DNA of 64,000 nt from Parendozoicomonas haliclonae (lineage in GTDB: Bacteria; Pseudomonadota; Gammaproteobacteria; Pseudomonadales; Endozoicomonadaceae), in assembly GCF_900174585.1 (NCBI RefSeq), contig NZ_FWPT01000003.1, positions 1-64,000 on the forward strand, given 5' to 3'. Below are positions 56,837 to 64,000 of the stretch, piece by piece. The notes beneath the pieces were generated by a model, which made no database searches, was not told the origin of the DNA, and worked only from the letters and a program-made list of their open reading frames with translations. The position numbers were made by a program, and so were the translations under genes. Positions within the stretch are counted from its first letter, which is position 1, and each line of letters opens with the position of its first letter.

Positions 56837-57778
56837 ATGTCTTCTCTGACCCTACACCCCGACAAACTGCGCCATCCCTTCAAGCGTGCCTACAAGCGCT
56901 TCCGCAAGCCGTTGCGTTGCGCATTAATTGCCTGCGCGGCCCTTCTGGTTGCTCATCAGACCAATATTGATGACATAGCCTACCGGCAACTGGCGGAATA
57001 CATTACCCCGGCCGAACTGAAAGACCGTTCCATCTGGCTTAACCAGTATCATATTGATGGCCAGCCAATTCTGCTGGACAACATTACCGAAATTTCCGGG
57101 CTGACCTGGAGCAGCGATACCCAGACGCTGTTCGCCGTTGCCAATGATCCTCCCCGGGTTGTCGAATTCAAACCGGATGGCCAGATTCTGCGCATCATCC
57201 CCCTGAAGGGATTCCATGATGTCGAGGCGATCACCTGGATTGGCAATGATACCTTTCTGGTGGCCGATGAACGCCGGCAGGATGTTGGTCAGGTGGTGAT
57301 CAAAGCGGATACCCAGACTCTGGATCGGGCTGACAGCCCTATTGTGACGATTGGTATTGGCGCCGGCCGTAATAAAGGTTTTGAAGGTCTGGCCTGGCAC
57401 CCTGAGAGCCAGAGTATATTTGTGGCCAAGGAGCGGGATCCTTTAACCATCTACCGGATCAAAGGCTTTATCTCCGAGAGCCGCAATAATCTGGAAGTCA
57501 GTCAGGACGAAGGTTTGAACAAAGCTGTCGCCCGGGATAATCAGGACCTCTCCGGCCTGCACCTGGATAGCCGTAGTGGCAACCTGCTGGTGTTGAGTGA
57601 CCAGTCATCTCTGCTGTCAGAAATTACCATGGATGGGGATATTATCAGCTCCATAGATCTGGGCTGGCTGCCAGGTACTGGTATTACCCAAGCAGAAGGT
57701 GTGGCGATGGATGATAAAGGTGACATCTATATCGTCGAAGAGCCAAACCGCCTCTACCGACTCACGAAAAAGAAGTAA
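56837..57778 (+). CDS. SdiA-regulated domain protein (YjiK-like)
   Basis: A 313-aa protein from ATG 56837. A basic N-terminus precedes one membrane anchor (about 30-45). The rest is a six-bladed propeller-like SdiA-regulated domain: EISGLTWSSDTQTLFAVANDPPRVVEF, FHDVEAITWIG, GFEGLAWHPE, DLSGLHLD and EGVAMDDKGDIYIVEEPNRLYRL. Family function is unknown; it is predicted to lie outside the inner membrane. Confidence 0.88.
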   Translation: MSSLTLHPDKLRHPFKRAYKRFRKPLRCALIACAALLVAHQTNIDDIAYRQLAEYITPAELKDRSIWLNQYHIDGQPILLDNITEISGLTWSSDTQTLFAVANDPPRVVEFKPDGQILRIIPLKGFHDVEAITWIGNDTFLVADERRQDVGQVVIKADTQTLDRADSPIVTIGIGAGRNKGFEGLAWHPESQSIFVAKERDPLTIYRIKGFISESRNNLEVSQDEGLNKAVARDNQDLSGLHLDSRSGNLLVLSDQSSLLSEITMDGDIISSIDLGWLPGTGITQAEGVAMDDKGDIYIVEEPNRLYRLTKKK

Positions 57779-57785
57779 AAAATCC

Positions 57786-57854
57786 GCAGGCCATCGGTGT
57801 CATAGAGGCGTGTTTCCCCGAGCCTCTATCATGGTGGGCAACACCATGGCCTGC
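57786..57854. repeat. Branched inverted-repeat structure between convergent genes
   Basis: The outer arms GCAGGCCATcGGTGT (57786-57800) and ACACCATGGCCTGC (57841-57854) pair with one bulge. Inside, ATAGAGGC/GCCTCTAT forms a second hairpin, and CATGGTG/CACCATG offers an alternative fold. It may terminate both flanking genes or be a small repeat of the kind seen at 52437 and 61361. Confidence 0.55.
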
Positions 57855-57880
57855 TTTCCGGAATGGTCCCCGGTAGCGAA

Positions 57881-58438
57881 TCAGGCTACCTGTTTAAACT
57901 CCTTCAGGTGGAGATGCCAGCCACCTTTCAGAGGAGAGTCAACCGAAGAGGACTCACCGGTATGAACAGCCTCCCGGTGTTGGGAAGCCATCAGACGTTG
58001 CACTTGTTCTTCCTGCCCTGATTCCATATCCACAATCAGCAGGCTTTTGCCATCAGCCAGAAGGTCGTGGTAAGGCGACAATCGCCAGTTATCATGGTTG
58101 GCGCCAATCAACCCACCCAGCCAGGTACTGAAGCCAAGGGCAATCAGCGACACAAAGGCTGTAATCACTCCACCCAATTCATGATGACCAAAGTACATCC
58201 AGGTCAGAGTTCCGCAAACAGCAGACGCCACGACACCAATAATTAAGCCGCGTAAACCGCTGTGAATTAAATCGGTATCACCAAAGGTCCCGACATCATT
58301 TAAATGTTTCTTCTCAAGGGACAGGTGATTGTTGTTAGCAACGTGGAGATGATTATGGGCGACGCCCAAATCTTCCAGATCGTAACAGGCTCTTTCGAGA
58401 TCGTTTAGAGAATCGAACAGATAGTGATACTGCTTCAT
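57881..58438 (-). CDS. Hypothetical two-span membrane protein
   Basis: A 185-aa protein. It has a cytoplasmic N-terminal domain (about 1-55; YHYLFDSLNDLERACYDLEDLGV), two membrane helices (about 66-85 and 90-112) with glycines, and a soluble C-terminus (LSPYHDLLADGKSLLIVDMESGQEEQVQRLM). The pattern is of conserved hypothetical proteins whose N-terminus resembles a general-stress-type domain. No function is assigned. Confidence 0.7.
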   Translation of the reverse strand: MKQYHYLFDSLNDLERACYDLEDLGVAHNHLHVANNNHLSLEKKHLNDVGTFGDTDLIHSGLRGLIIGVVASAVCGTLTWMYFGHHELGGVITAFVSLIALGFSTWLGGLIGANHDNWRLSPYHDLLADGKSLLIVDMESGQEEQVQRLMASQHREAVHTGESSSVDSPLKGGWHLHLKEFKQVA

Positions 58439-58705
58439 TATTCACTCCCTGAATATCAAAGTGTTTTTTGTCTTAGAGGTAGAACTCCAGAATCAGATAT
58501 TTGATCAATACTTATACAATAGATGAATTTTGTACAACCACACTCCCCACTCAAATGCGATTTTGAAACTGAGCCAGATATTCTTATAACCAATCAAAGT
58601 AAGTGCTCCAGACGCCGGATTTAGGGCTAAGCCCAGAATAAACAGCAACCTCGTCATTACCTTCTAAACTGCTCTGCCCAACTGCCTCAGAGAAGGGTTA
58701 CGACT

Positions 58706-60397
58706 GTGCTCAGCCTACCGTTGGTGACTATAAAATCCTTACTACGCAGTGCCGCCGTTCTCTTATTCTTTACCTTCTCCTGCTTATGTTTTGCGACGGG
58801 ATCGCCGAAGCCTGATGCCGAAGAGGAAATCACCTGGGAGTCCTATCATGAATGGCTGACAACAGATGCCCAAAGTCGTGCATTTACCAAGGCATTCACT
58901 ACTCATCATTTCAATCTTGAAGATGTTGTTATGGCCTGGAAAAACCCTCCTGATTTTCTCGAAGCGTACTCTCTGGATGGCCTGCTAAACGATCTGTTGT
59001 TTTATATTGATGAATGGCTGCAAAGTCATGATATAGCGCCACCACCTGCAATCGTGACAATCACTCCCGAACTTCTTCCCGAAAAGCCGTTAGAAGACTT
59101 TCTCCAATATGTGACCGATAGAGATGCCATCCTGTTACCGGCCATTGCCCACCTTCACCATCTTGCCTTTGCCGAAGACAGTCCGCTCAGTGAAGAAGAG
59201 CTGGAATACTTCCGCTACCGGCTGCGCTGGATTAATGATGTCCGGCTACCCGAAGGCGTGACCATAGATTGGGAGCAAGAGTTCCAGGAACTGGTTGGTG
59301 ACTTCAGTAACCCAGAGCTTTGGCAAAACCGCCTACAGATCCCCACCAGCAGAACCACCATAGCCCTGAAAAAACAGGCGGCTGCCGACCCTTATAAAGA
59401 CCGGGTTGAGCCCAACCTCGGGCTTGAGGGCTATAACCTGTCACTGAATATGAAAACAACATGGAATGCCTACATGGCTTTGCATGACAATAAAATGAAG
59501 TTTTCGGAAATGACTGACCCGCTCCTGAATGCTCACAACCGCTTCTCGCTGGCCGCTTCAGTGTTTGGGCCGTACTACAGCCGGGAAGAAGATTATCGGC
59601 TCATCGCCTACTGGCTCAGACACAGTGAACTGGAGCACAAACTCACACCAACAGGCCGAAAGCTCTGGCGGGAACAGGTCGCTTACTTCACCGTTCCAAC
59701 CGCAAACAAGCGTGAAGACCTTGCCTTAAAAGACGAATCCTCAGCTCCCCAAACACATAAAAAAAGCAAGGGGCGTAAAAGAACAGTGATAACTAAAAAA
59801 GCCGAGAGCAAAACACCGGACAGCAAGCCGAAGGCCTCACCGAAACAGAGAACGCAAAACCAATCAGAGCCGGTTAGCTCCAACAGCCCCAAAGAAGCTC
59901 GCTCCCCGATAAAGGTCCCAAACTCTGCCAGTGCATCGACCTTCGATGTCGGCAATGTTATGCAGGCTATGACCACTAACTATGAAGCACTTAAAGAAGC
60001 CAACAAACCTCTGCCACGGCTTATTACCAGTATCTCCAGCACAAACGGCAACCGGATGAACGTTCCGCCAAGCCCAATGCTCACGCCTTCAACACCAATG
60101 ACACCCTCTATCCCCGGGCCACCAACCAACACACCGACGACACCACATATTCCCTATCATGGGAATGGGACAGGATTTCATCCTTTGGATATGATGCCGC
60201 AGCCAGTTTCACAGTCTTCGCCGCTGGCGCGGGCAGTCCCCAGCCAACTCGACTTTGGTGGTGGGCATCACCATCCCCCCAATCAACGGGGATTCGGCTT
60301 CTTTGGTCCGGTGAACAGTACACAATCCTACTCACCTCCTCCGGCCACACCAACAGTGACCTCCGGGTGGAACTTTGATAGCAGCTTTAAATTTTAA
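58706..60397 (+). CDS. Secreted proline-rich protein of unknown function
   Basis: A 563-aa protein from GTG 58706 (AGAAGGG 9 nt upstream). The signal peptide (about 1-31, ending CFA-TG) is followed by a helical folded region (about 35-330) rich in W, E and L. Then comes a Lys/Ser/Pro-rich linker (about 335-405) and a Pro/Ser/Thr/His-rich tail (about 440-563) with repeated TPSTPMTPS-like units. No catalytic motif is recognised. The layout suggests an exported, perhaps surface or secreted, lineage-specific protein. Confidence 0.6.
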   Translation: MLSLPLVTIKSLLRSAAVLLFFTFSCLCFATGSPKPDAEEEITWESYHEWLTTDAQSRAFTKAFTTHHFNLEDVVMAWKNPPDFLEAYSLDGLLNDLLFYIDEWLQSHDIAPPPAIVTITPELLPEKPLEDFLQYVTDRDAILLPAIAHLHHLAFAEDSPLSEEELEYFRYRLRWINDVRLPEGVTIDWEQEFQELVGDFSNPELWQNRLQIPTSRTTIALKKQAAADPYKDRVEPNLGLEGYNLSLNMKTTWNAYMALHDNKMKFSEMTDPLLNAHNRFSLAASVFGPYYSREEDYRLIAYWLRHSELEHKLTPTGRKLWREQVAYFTVPTANKREDLALKDESSAPQTHKKSKGRKRTVITKKAESKTPDSKPKASPKQRTQNQSEPVSSNSPKEARSPIKVPNSASASTFDVGNVMQAMTTNYEALKEANKPLPRLITSISSTNGNRMNVPPSPMLTPSTPMTPSIPGPPTNTPTTPHIPYHGNGTGFHPLDMMPQPVSQSSPLARAVPSQLDFGGGHHHPPNQRGFGFFGPVNSTQSYSPPPATPTVTSGWNFDSSFKF

Positions 60398-60402
60398 GAC
60401 CA

Positions 60403-60440
60403 TTGCGCTGCTGGTCTGATTCTGTCGATCGGCAGCGCAA
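60403..60440. terminator. Hairpin between convergent genes
   Basis: The perfect 9-bp inverted repeat TTGCGCTGC/GCAGCGCAA with a 20-nt loop separates the secreted protein from the urease cluster end. No T-run on either side, so its terminator role is uncertain. Confidence 0.45.
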
Positions 60441-60452
60441 CTCACTTCAGCC

Positions 60453-60665
60453 TTAGTCCTTATCACTAACCCGGTTTTCAGCCCGCTTAGATCTACGGCT
60501 TAATCCCCAAACCAGCGCACCGGCAACCGCCAGAGACATCAGCAGATGATCAGGCTCGGTAAAAAAGTGCAGGACTCCAGCAAAGCCATGATCCCCAGGA
60601 TGGGCATACACAGAAGAAGATATAAGCATCAGAGCCAGTGCTTTCATTATTGTTTTGATGGTCAT
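60453..60665 (-). CDS. Small membrane protein at the end of the urease cluster
   Basis: A 70-aa protein. The signal-like N-terminus (to SSVYA-H) is followed by [24 protein letters not shown] and one membrane helix. The HPGD/H start and the FTEPDHL motif recall the N-terminus of HupE/UreJ nickel-related permeases, but the protein is far shorter. It overlaps the ureG stop by 4 bp, so it is co-transcribed. A nickel role is inferred from context only. Confidence 0.65.
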   Translation of the reverse strand: MTIKTIMKALALMLISSSVYAHPGDHGFAGVLHFFTEPDHLLMSLAVAGALVWGLSRRSKRAENRVSDKD

Positions 60666-61309
60666 ACCGCCACTCCCAGTTTTTGATCGTCAGTCAGGCG
60701 AGCGGGCAACATGCCCTGCTCAATAATAAAGTCGAGAATCTCCCGCAGGCCCTGCCCGGTTTTCATATTGGCAAACACAAACGGACGATCACCACGCATC
60801 TTGCGGGTATCCCGATCCATTACCTCAAGCGAAGCACCGACCAACGGTGCAACATCCACCTTATTGATAATCAACAGATCGGAACGGGTGATACCGGGGC
60901 CGCCTTTACGGGGAATCTTGTCACCGGCGGAAACATCAATCACATAGATGGTCAGATCAGACAGCTCGGGGCTAAACGTCGCACTCAGGTTATCGCCACC
61001 GGATTCCACCAGCACCATCTCCAGACCCGGATGACGGTTGCACAGCTCATCCACCGCAGCCAGATTCATGGAAGCATCTTCACGAATGGCAGTATGCGGA
61101 CAACCACCAGTCTCAACGCCCATAATCCGATCCTGCTCCAAAGCCTCATGGCGCATCAGGAACTGGGCATCTTCCTTGGTGTAAATATCGTTGGTCACCA
61201 CTGCGATGTTGTAATGCTCGCGCAGTGAACGACACACCGCCGTCAGCAGTGCGGTTTTACCGGAACCTACCGGACCGCCGACGCCTACTCTTAATGTTTG
61301 TGGTTTCAT
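60662..61309 (-). CDS. ureG: Urease accessory protein UreG (GTPase)
   Basis: A 215-aa SIMIBI GTPase that drives nickel insertion into urease. The P-loop [14 protein letters not shown], the nickel-binding CPH in [15 protein letters not shown] and the [11 protein letters not shown] guanine-specificity segment are present. ATG 61309 has AGGGGAGGG upstream; the longer frame to 61387 crosses a repeat element. Confidence 0.97.
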   Translation of the reverse strand: MKPQTLRVGVGGPVGSGKTALLTAVCRSLREHYNIAVVTNDIYTKEDAQFLMRHEALEQDRIMGVETGGCPHTAIREDASMNLAAVDELCNRHPGLEMVLVESGGDNLSATFSPELSDLTIYVIDVSAGDKIPRKGGPGITRSDLLIINKVDVAPLVGASLEVMDRDTRKMRGDRPFVFANMKTGQGLREILDFIIEQGMLPARLTDDQKLGVAV

Positions 61310-61360
61310 AACACCCTCCCCTAAATTTTTATTTGCGGCTGACAATACTGACCAAGGCTT

Positions 61361-61449
61361 GCAGAGAGTTTGTTTTTCAAAGGCCATGGATGGCCTGAGA
61401 GGGCTTCAGGGCAGGACAGCCCTGCAGCCCGGAAAAACAAACACTCTGC
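61361..61449. repeat. Cloverleaf-like inverted-repeat element between ureF and ureG
   Basis: 18-bp ends (61361-61378 and 61432-61449, 17 of 18 paired; GCAGAG...TTTTTC) enclose two hairpins: AGGCCA/TGGCCT (61381-61396) and GGGCT-CAGGGC/GCCCTG-AGCCC (61401-61430). It has the same overall plan as the 52437-52541 element but a different sequence. It sits inside an operon, so it could act as an mRNA processing or attenuation site. Confidence 0.6.
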
Positions 61450-61460
61450 AGCCGCCAAAC

Positions 61461-62126
61461 TCAGGACCGAAACAGCCGCGAATACTGTTGTTCATGCCAT
61501 GAACTGGCCATGGCGTAATGGTGCAAACTGTTGCCAATCTCTTCATCAGCCAAAGCAAAGCCTGCTGTAATCACTGGCTCAATCTCGGTAATCAGGTTCT
61601 GCAAAACCCGCTGGGCAGCGGTTTGCCCCAGCGGTACCGCCTTGGAAGCCGAAGCCACCTGATTTTCACACCAGCTCCATAAAAAACCGGTAGCTGCCAT
61701 GGTTTGCGGAATCTCCTGCCGTACACATGCCAATGTATACATCGCAATCACTGTTGGCTGCTCCAGCCACTCAACACGATTATCGTCGTGCAATGTGCGA
61801 TGCCAGGTCTGAAAAGTGCGACCAACCTGACAATCCTCGGTAAACAGCTCTTTGGTCTCCCGAAAAGCCAGCAACCGGTCATTCCAATAATTTATTGCCT
61901 CGCGATCCTGCTGCTCCCAGCCCTGATACAAACGACGGAACATAGGAATATCCAGCGTGCCTAACCCCTGCACCATCAAATCCCGTATCCAGCGCCCGGT
62001 GCTCTGCTCATCATGGCACCAGCCTTTATCAATCGCGGTTTCCAACCCCTGGGAATAAGCAAAAGCGCCAATCGGCAATGAAGGGCTGGAGATATGCAAC
62101 AACGAAAGAACATTGGCCAGATTCAT
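61461..62126 (-). CDS. ureF: Urease accessory protein UreF
   Basis: A 221-aa all-helical protein of the activation complex UreDFG. It has the start LLHISSPSLPIGAFAYSQGLETAI and the conserved C-terminal segments. It lies 3 bp after ureE. Confidence 0.95.
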   Translation of the reverse strand: MNLANVLSLLHISSPSLPIGAFAYSQGLETAIDKGWCHDEQSTGRWIRDLMVQGLGTLDIPMFRRLYQGWEQQDREAINYWNDRLLAFRETKELFTEDCQVGRTFQTWHRTLHDDNRVEWLEQPTVIAMYTLACVRQEIPQTMAATGFLWSWCENQVASASKAVPLGQTAAQRVLQNLITEIEPVITAGFALADEEIGNSLHHYAMASSWHEQQYSRLFRS

Positions 62127-62129
62127 GAC

Positions 62130-62627
62130 TTAATGCTCATGATGATCGTGGTGGTGATGGCCATGTGAATGACTATGTGAGTGACCACTCCGAGCATAAG
62201 CACCATTTTCAGGCTCAAACGGTGCCGAGCCTTGCACCACTTCAAGGCCAAGCAGCTCCAGCATCTCATCCAGTACATGGTCACACTGATAACGCAGCCA
62301 CTGGGATGCACCATTATCGGTCGCACCAATCTGCAGTGGGACGTGGCGATTTCCCAGGTGATAACAGGCACGGGCAAACAAGTGTGGATTCTGACAAACC
62401 ACCGTGCTCACCTGTTCATCCGCCGCGAGCACCTCAACCACTTCACCGGTTTCCGCCTTGAGCAGCGTGCCATGACGCATCACCTCACCGCGTTCCAGAA
62501 AAATGCCGGCAGTCTTGCCACTAAGCGTTATGGCTTTTAGACGACCACGTTTACGATCATCAAAAGGCAGGCAAATACTGTCGTCAGCGGCCCGGTGTTC
62601 CTCTAATCGTTCAGTCAGTTGCAACAT
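62130..62627 (-). CDS. ureE: Urease accessory protein UreE (nickel metallochaperone)
   Basis: A 165-aa protein. It has the N-terminal peptide-binding domain (RGRLKAITLSGKTAGIFL) and the metal-binding domain (CYHLGNRHVPLQIG). A histidine-rich tail (HSHSHSHGHHHHDHHEH) binds extra nickel. It is between ureC and ureF. Confidence 0.96.
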   Translation of the reverse strand: MLQLTERLEEHRAADDSICLPFDDRKRGRLKAITLSGKTAGIFLERGEVMRHGTLLKAETGEVVEVLAADEQVSTVVCQNPHLFARACYHLGNRHVPLQIGATDNGASQWLRYQCDHVLDEMLELLGLEVVQGSAPFEPENGAYARSGHSHSHSHGHHHHDHHEH

Positions 62628-62651
62628 AGTTATTCTCTTTAAAGCCGCTGA

Positions 62652-64000
62652 TTAAAATAAGAAGTAACGCTGTGCCAGTGGCACCACGGTCGCTGGTTCA
62701 CAGGTCAGCAACTGACCATCGGCTCGCACCTCATAGGTTTCCGGATGCACTTCCATATGGGGCTGCCAACTGTTGAGCACCATATCTTTCTTCTGAACGG
62801 TGCGGCAGCCGCGCACGGCGGACAGCGTTTTGCCGAGGCCTAACGCCCTGCGAATGTCGTTATCAAGCGCAGCCTGAGAAACAAAGGTCAAAGCGGTTTT
62901 CTCGACCGCCTTACCCATGGCTCCAAACATTGGGCGGTAGTGCACGGGTTGAGGTGTTGGGATAGAAGCATTCGGATCACCCATTGGCGCAGCGGCAATC
63001 GCGCCACCCTTGATAATCAGCGAAGGTTTCACACCAAAGAACGCAGGCTTCCAAAGCACCAGATCCGCCAGCTTTCCTTCCTCTACGGAACCCACTTCAT
63101 GGGCAATACCATGGGTGAGCGCTGGATTAATGGTGTACTTGGCGATATAACGGCGGGCACGGAAATTGTCGTTATCTCCGGTTTCTTCCGGCAAAACGCC
63201 ACGCTGCTCTTTCATCTTATGAGCGGTCTGCCAGGTACGGGAGACAACCTCACCCACCCGCCCCATCGCCTGGGAATCCGATGCGATCATACTGAACGCC
63301 CCCAGATCATGGAGAATATCCTCGGCGGCAATGGTTTCCCTGCGGATACGGGAATCGGCAAAGGCCACATCCTCAGGAATATTCGGGTCGAGGTGATGGC
63401 AGACCATCAACATATCGAGATGTTCATCCACAGTATTGATGGTGTACGGTCGGGTCGGATTAGTAGACGATGGCAGTACATTGCTCAGCCCACAGGCCTT
63501 GATAATATCCGGCGCATGTCCACCACCGGCCCCTTCGGTATGGTAGGTGTGGATAACCCGCTCTTTGAATGCGGCAATCGTATCTTCAACAAAACCTGAC
63601 TCATTCAGGGTATCGGTGTGAATGGCAACCTGAATATCGTAATCCTCAGCCACCGATAGACAACAGTCGATCGATGCCGGTGTGGTGCCCCAGTCCTCAT
63701 GGAGTTTCAGGCCCATCGCACCGGCTCGTACCTGCTCTTCCAGCGCACCCGGCAGGCTCGCATTACCTTTGCCCAGAAAACCAATATTCATAGGAAGGCT
63801 ATCAACAGCCTGCAGCATGGTGCTCATATGCCAGATACCCGGTGTGCAGGTTGTGGCATTTGTGCCTGTGGCTGGGCCGGTACCGCCACCCAGCATGGTG
63901 GTGACGCCAGACATGAGTGCCTCTTCCACCTGCTGCGGGCAGATAAAGTGGATATGAGCATCCACTCCACCGGCGGTTACGATTTGTCCTTCACCGGCAA
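62652..64000 (-). CDS. ureC: Urease subunit alpha, 3' portion (partial)
   Basis: 449 codons of the about 567-residue urease catalytic subunit; the 5' end lies beyond the window edge, where the frame is still open. Nickel and catalytic residues are all present: DAHIHF (two histidines), the carbamylated lysine in GLKLHEDWG, the histidines in AIHTDTLNE and [13 protein letters not shown], the flap [13 protein letters not shown] and the aspartate of [10 protein letters not shown]. It hydrolyses urea to ammonia and carbamate with two Ni ions. ureE, ureF and ureG follow. Confidence 0.98.
   Translation of the reverse strand, partial: AGEGQIVTAGGVDAHIHFICPQQVEEALMSGVTTMLGGGTGPATGTNATTCTPGIWHMSTMLQAVDSLPMNIGFLGKGNASLPGALEEQVRAGAMGLKLHEDWGTTPASIDCCLSVAEDYDIQVAIHTDTLNESGFVEDTIAAFKERVIHTYHTEGAGGGHAPDIIKACGLSNVLPSSTNPTRPYTINTVDEHLDMLMVCHHLDPNIPEDVAFADSRIRRETIAAEDILHDLGAFSMIASDSQAMGRVGEVVSRTWQTAHKMKEQRGVLPEETGDNDNFRARRYIAKYTINPALTHGIAHEVGSVEEGKLADLVLWKPAFFGVKPSLIIKGGAIAAAPMGDPNASIPTPQPVHYRPMFGAMGKAVEKTALTFVSQAALDNDIRRALGLGKTLSAVRGCRTVQKKDMVLNSWQPHMEVHPETYEVRADGQLLTCEPATVVPLAQRYFLF

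Overview
The window is a stretch of gammaproteobacterial chromosome. The housekeeping core looks like the Pseudomonadales/Oceanospirillales type. From established knowledge of Pseudomonas gene order, three blocks are syntenic: aspC next to uvrB; ihfB-rpsA-cmk-tyrA/aroA-hisC-pheA-serC-gyrA; and mtaD-ubiG-mupP-yciK. A large ankyrin protein with a caspase-like C-terminus, several secreted proteins of unknown function and a eukaryote-type phosphoethanolamine methyltransferase point to a host-associated marine lineage. Endozoicomonadaceae is my guess; it is inference, not proven here.

Layout. 1-235 is the 5' end of a 16S rRNA gene (minus), followed by its leader and a stringent-type promoter. 0.7-9.5 kb (mostly minus) holds a DsbA-like thioredoxin, free-Met-sulfoxide reductase, a radical SAM protein and a polyamine/GABA catabolic cluster puuR-puuB-gabD-gabT. 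9.7-11.5 kb holds a lipoprotein, two tandem tRNA-Val, a ComEA-like protein and tRNA-Asn. About 13.0-18.5 kb is an accessory island wedged between aspC and uvrB, with a large serine recombinase, a small serine resolvase and several unrecognised genes. 18.6-32.5 kb is core: uvrB, rfaH, pyrF, lapBA, ihfB, rpsA, cmk and the aromatic amino acid/serine genes. 32.8-39.3 kb separates serC from gyrA and is accessory: an AbgT transporter with an apparent N-terminal frameshift, bcp, a gene with an in-frame amber codon, an iron alcohol dehydrogenase and a Leu-Pro-repeat protein. gyrA is followed by the ankyrin/caspase-like protein and then mtaD-ubiG-mupP-yciK. 49.2-53.8 kb encodes polyamine synthesis: speA, carboxy(nor)spermidine dehydrogenase and nspC. 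53.9-60.4 kb holds a tandem two-domain acid phosphatase, the methyltransferase, an SdiA-regulated-type protein and two unknown proteins. 60.4-64.0 kb is a urease cluster (ureC cut by the window edge, then ureE, ureF, ureG and a small membrane protein).

How they work together. Putrescine and GABA breakdown (puuB, gabT, gabD under PuuR) and polyamine synthesis (speA, carboxyspermidine dehydrogenase, nspC) are encoded about 40 kb apart. pheA, tyrA/aroA, hisC and aspC cover much of aromatic amino acid synthesis. The urease accessory genes mature the urease catalytic subunit.

Three intergenic gaps (52.4, 57.8 and 61.4 kb) hold branched, cloverleaf-like inverted-repeat structures that no gene explains. 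No CRISPR array or recognisable insertion-sequence transposase was seen.
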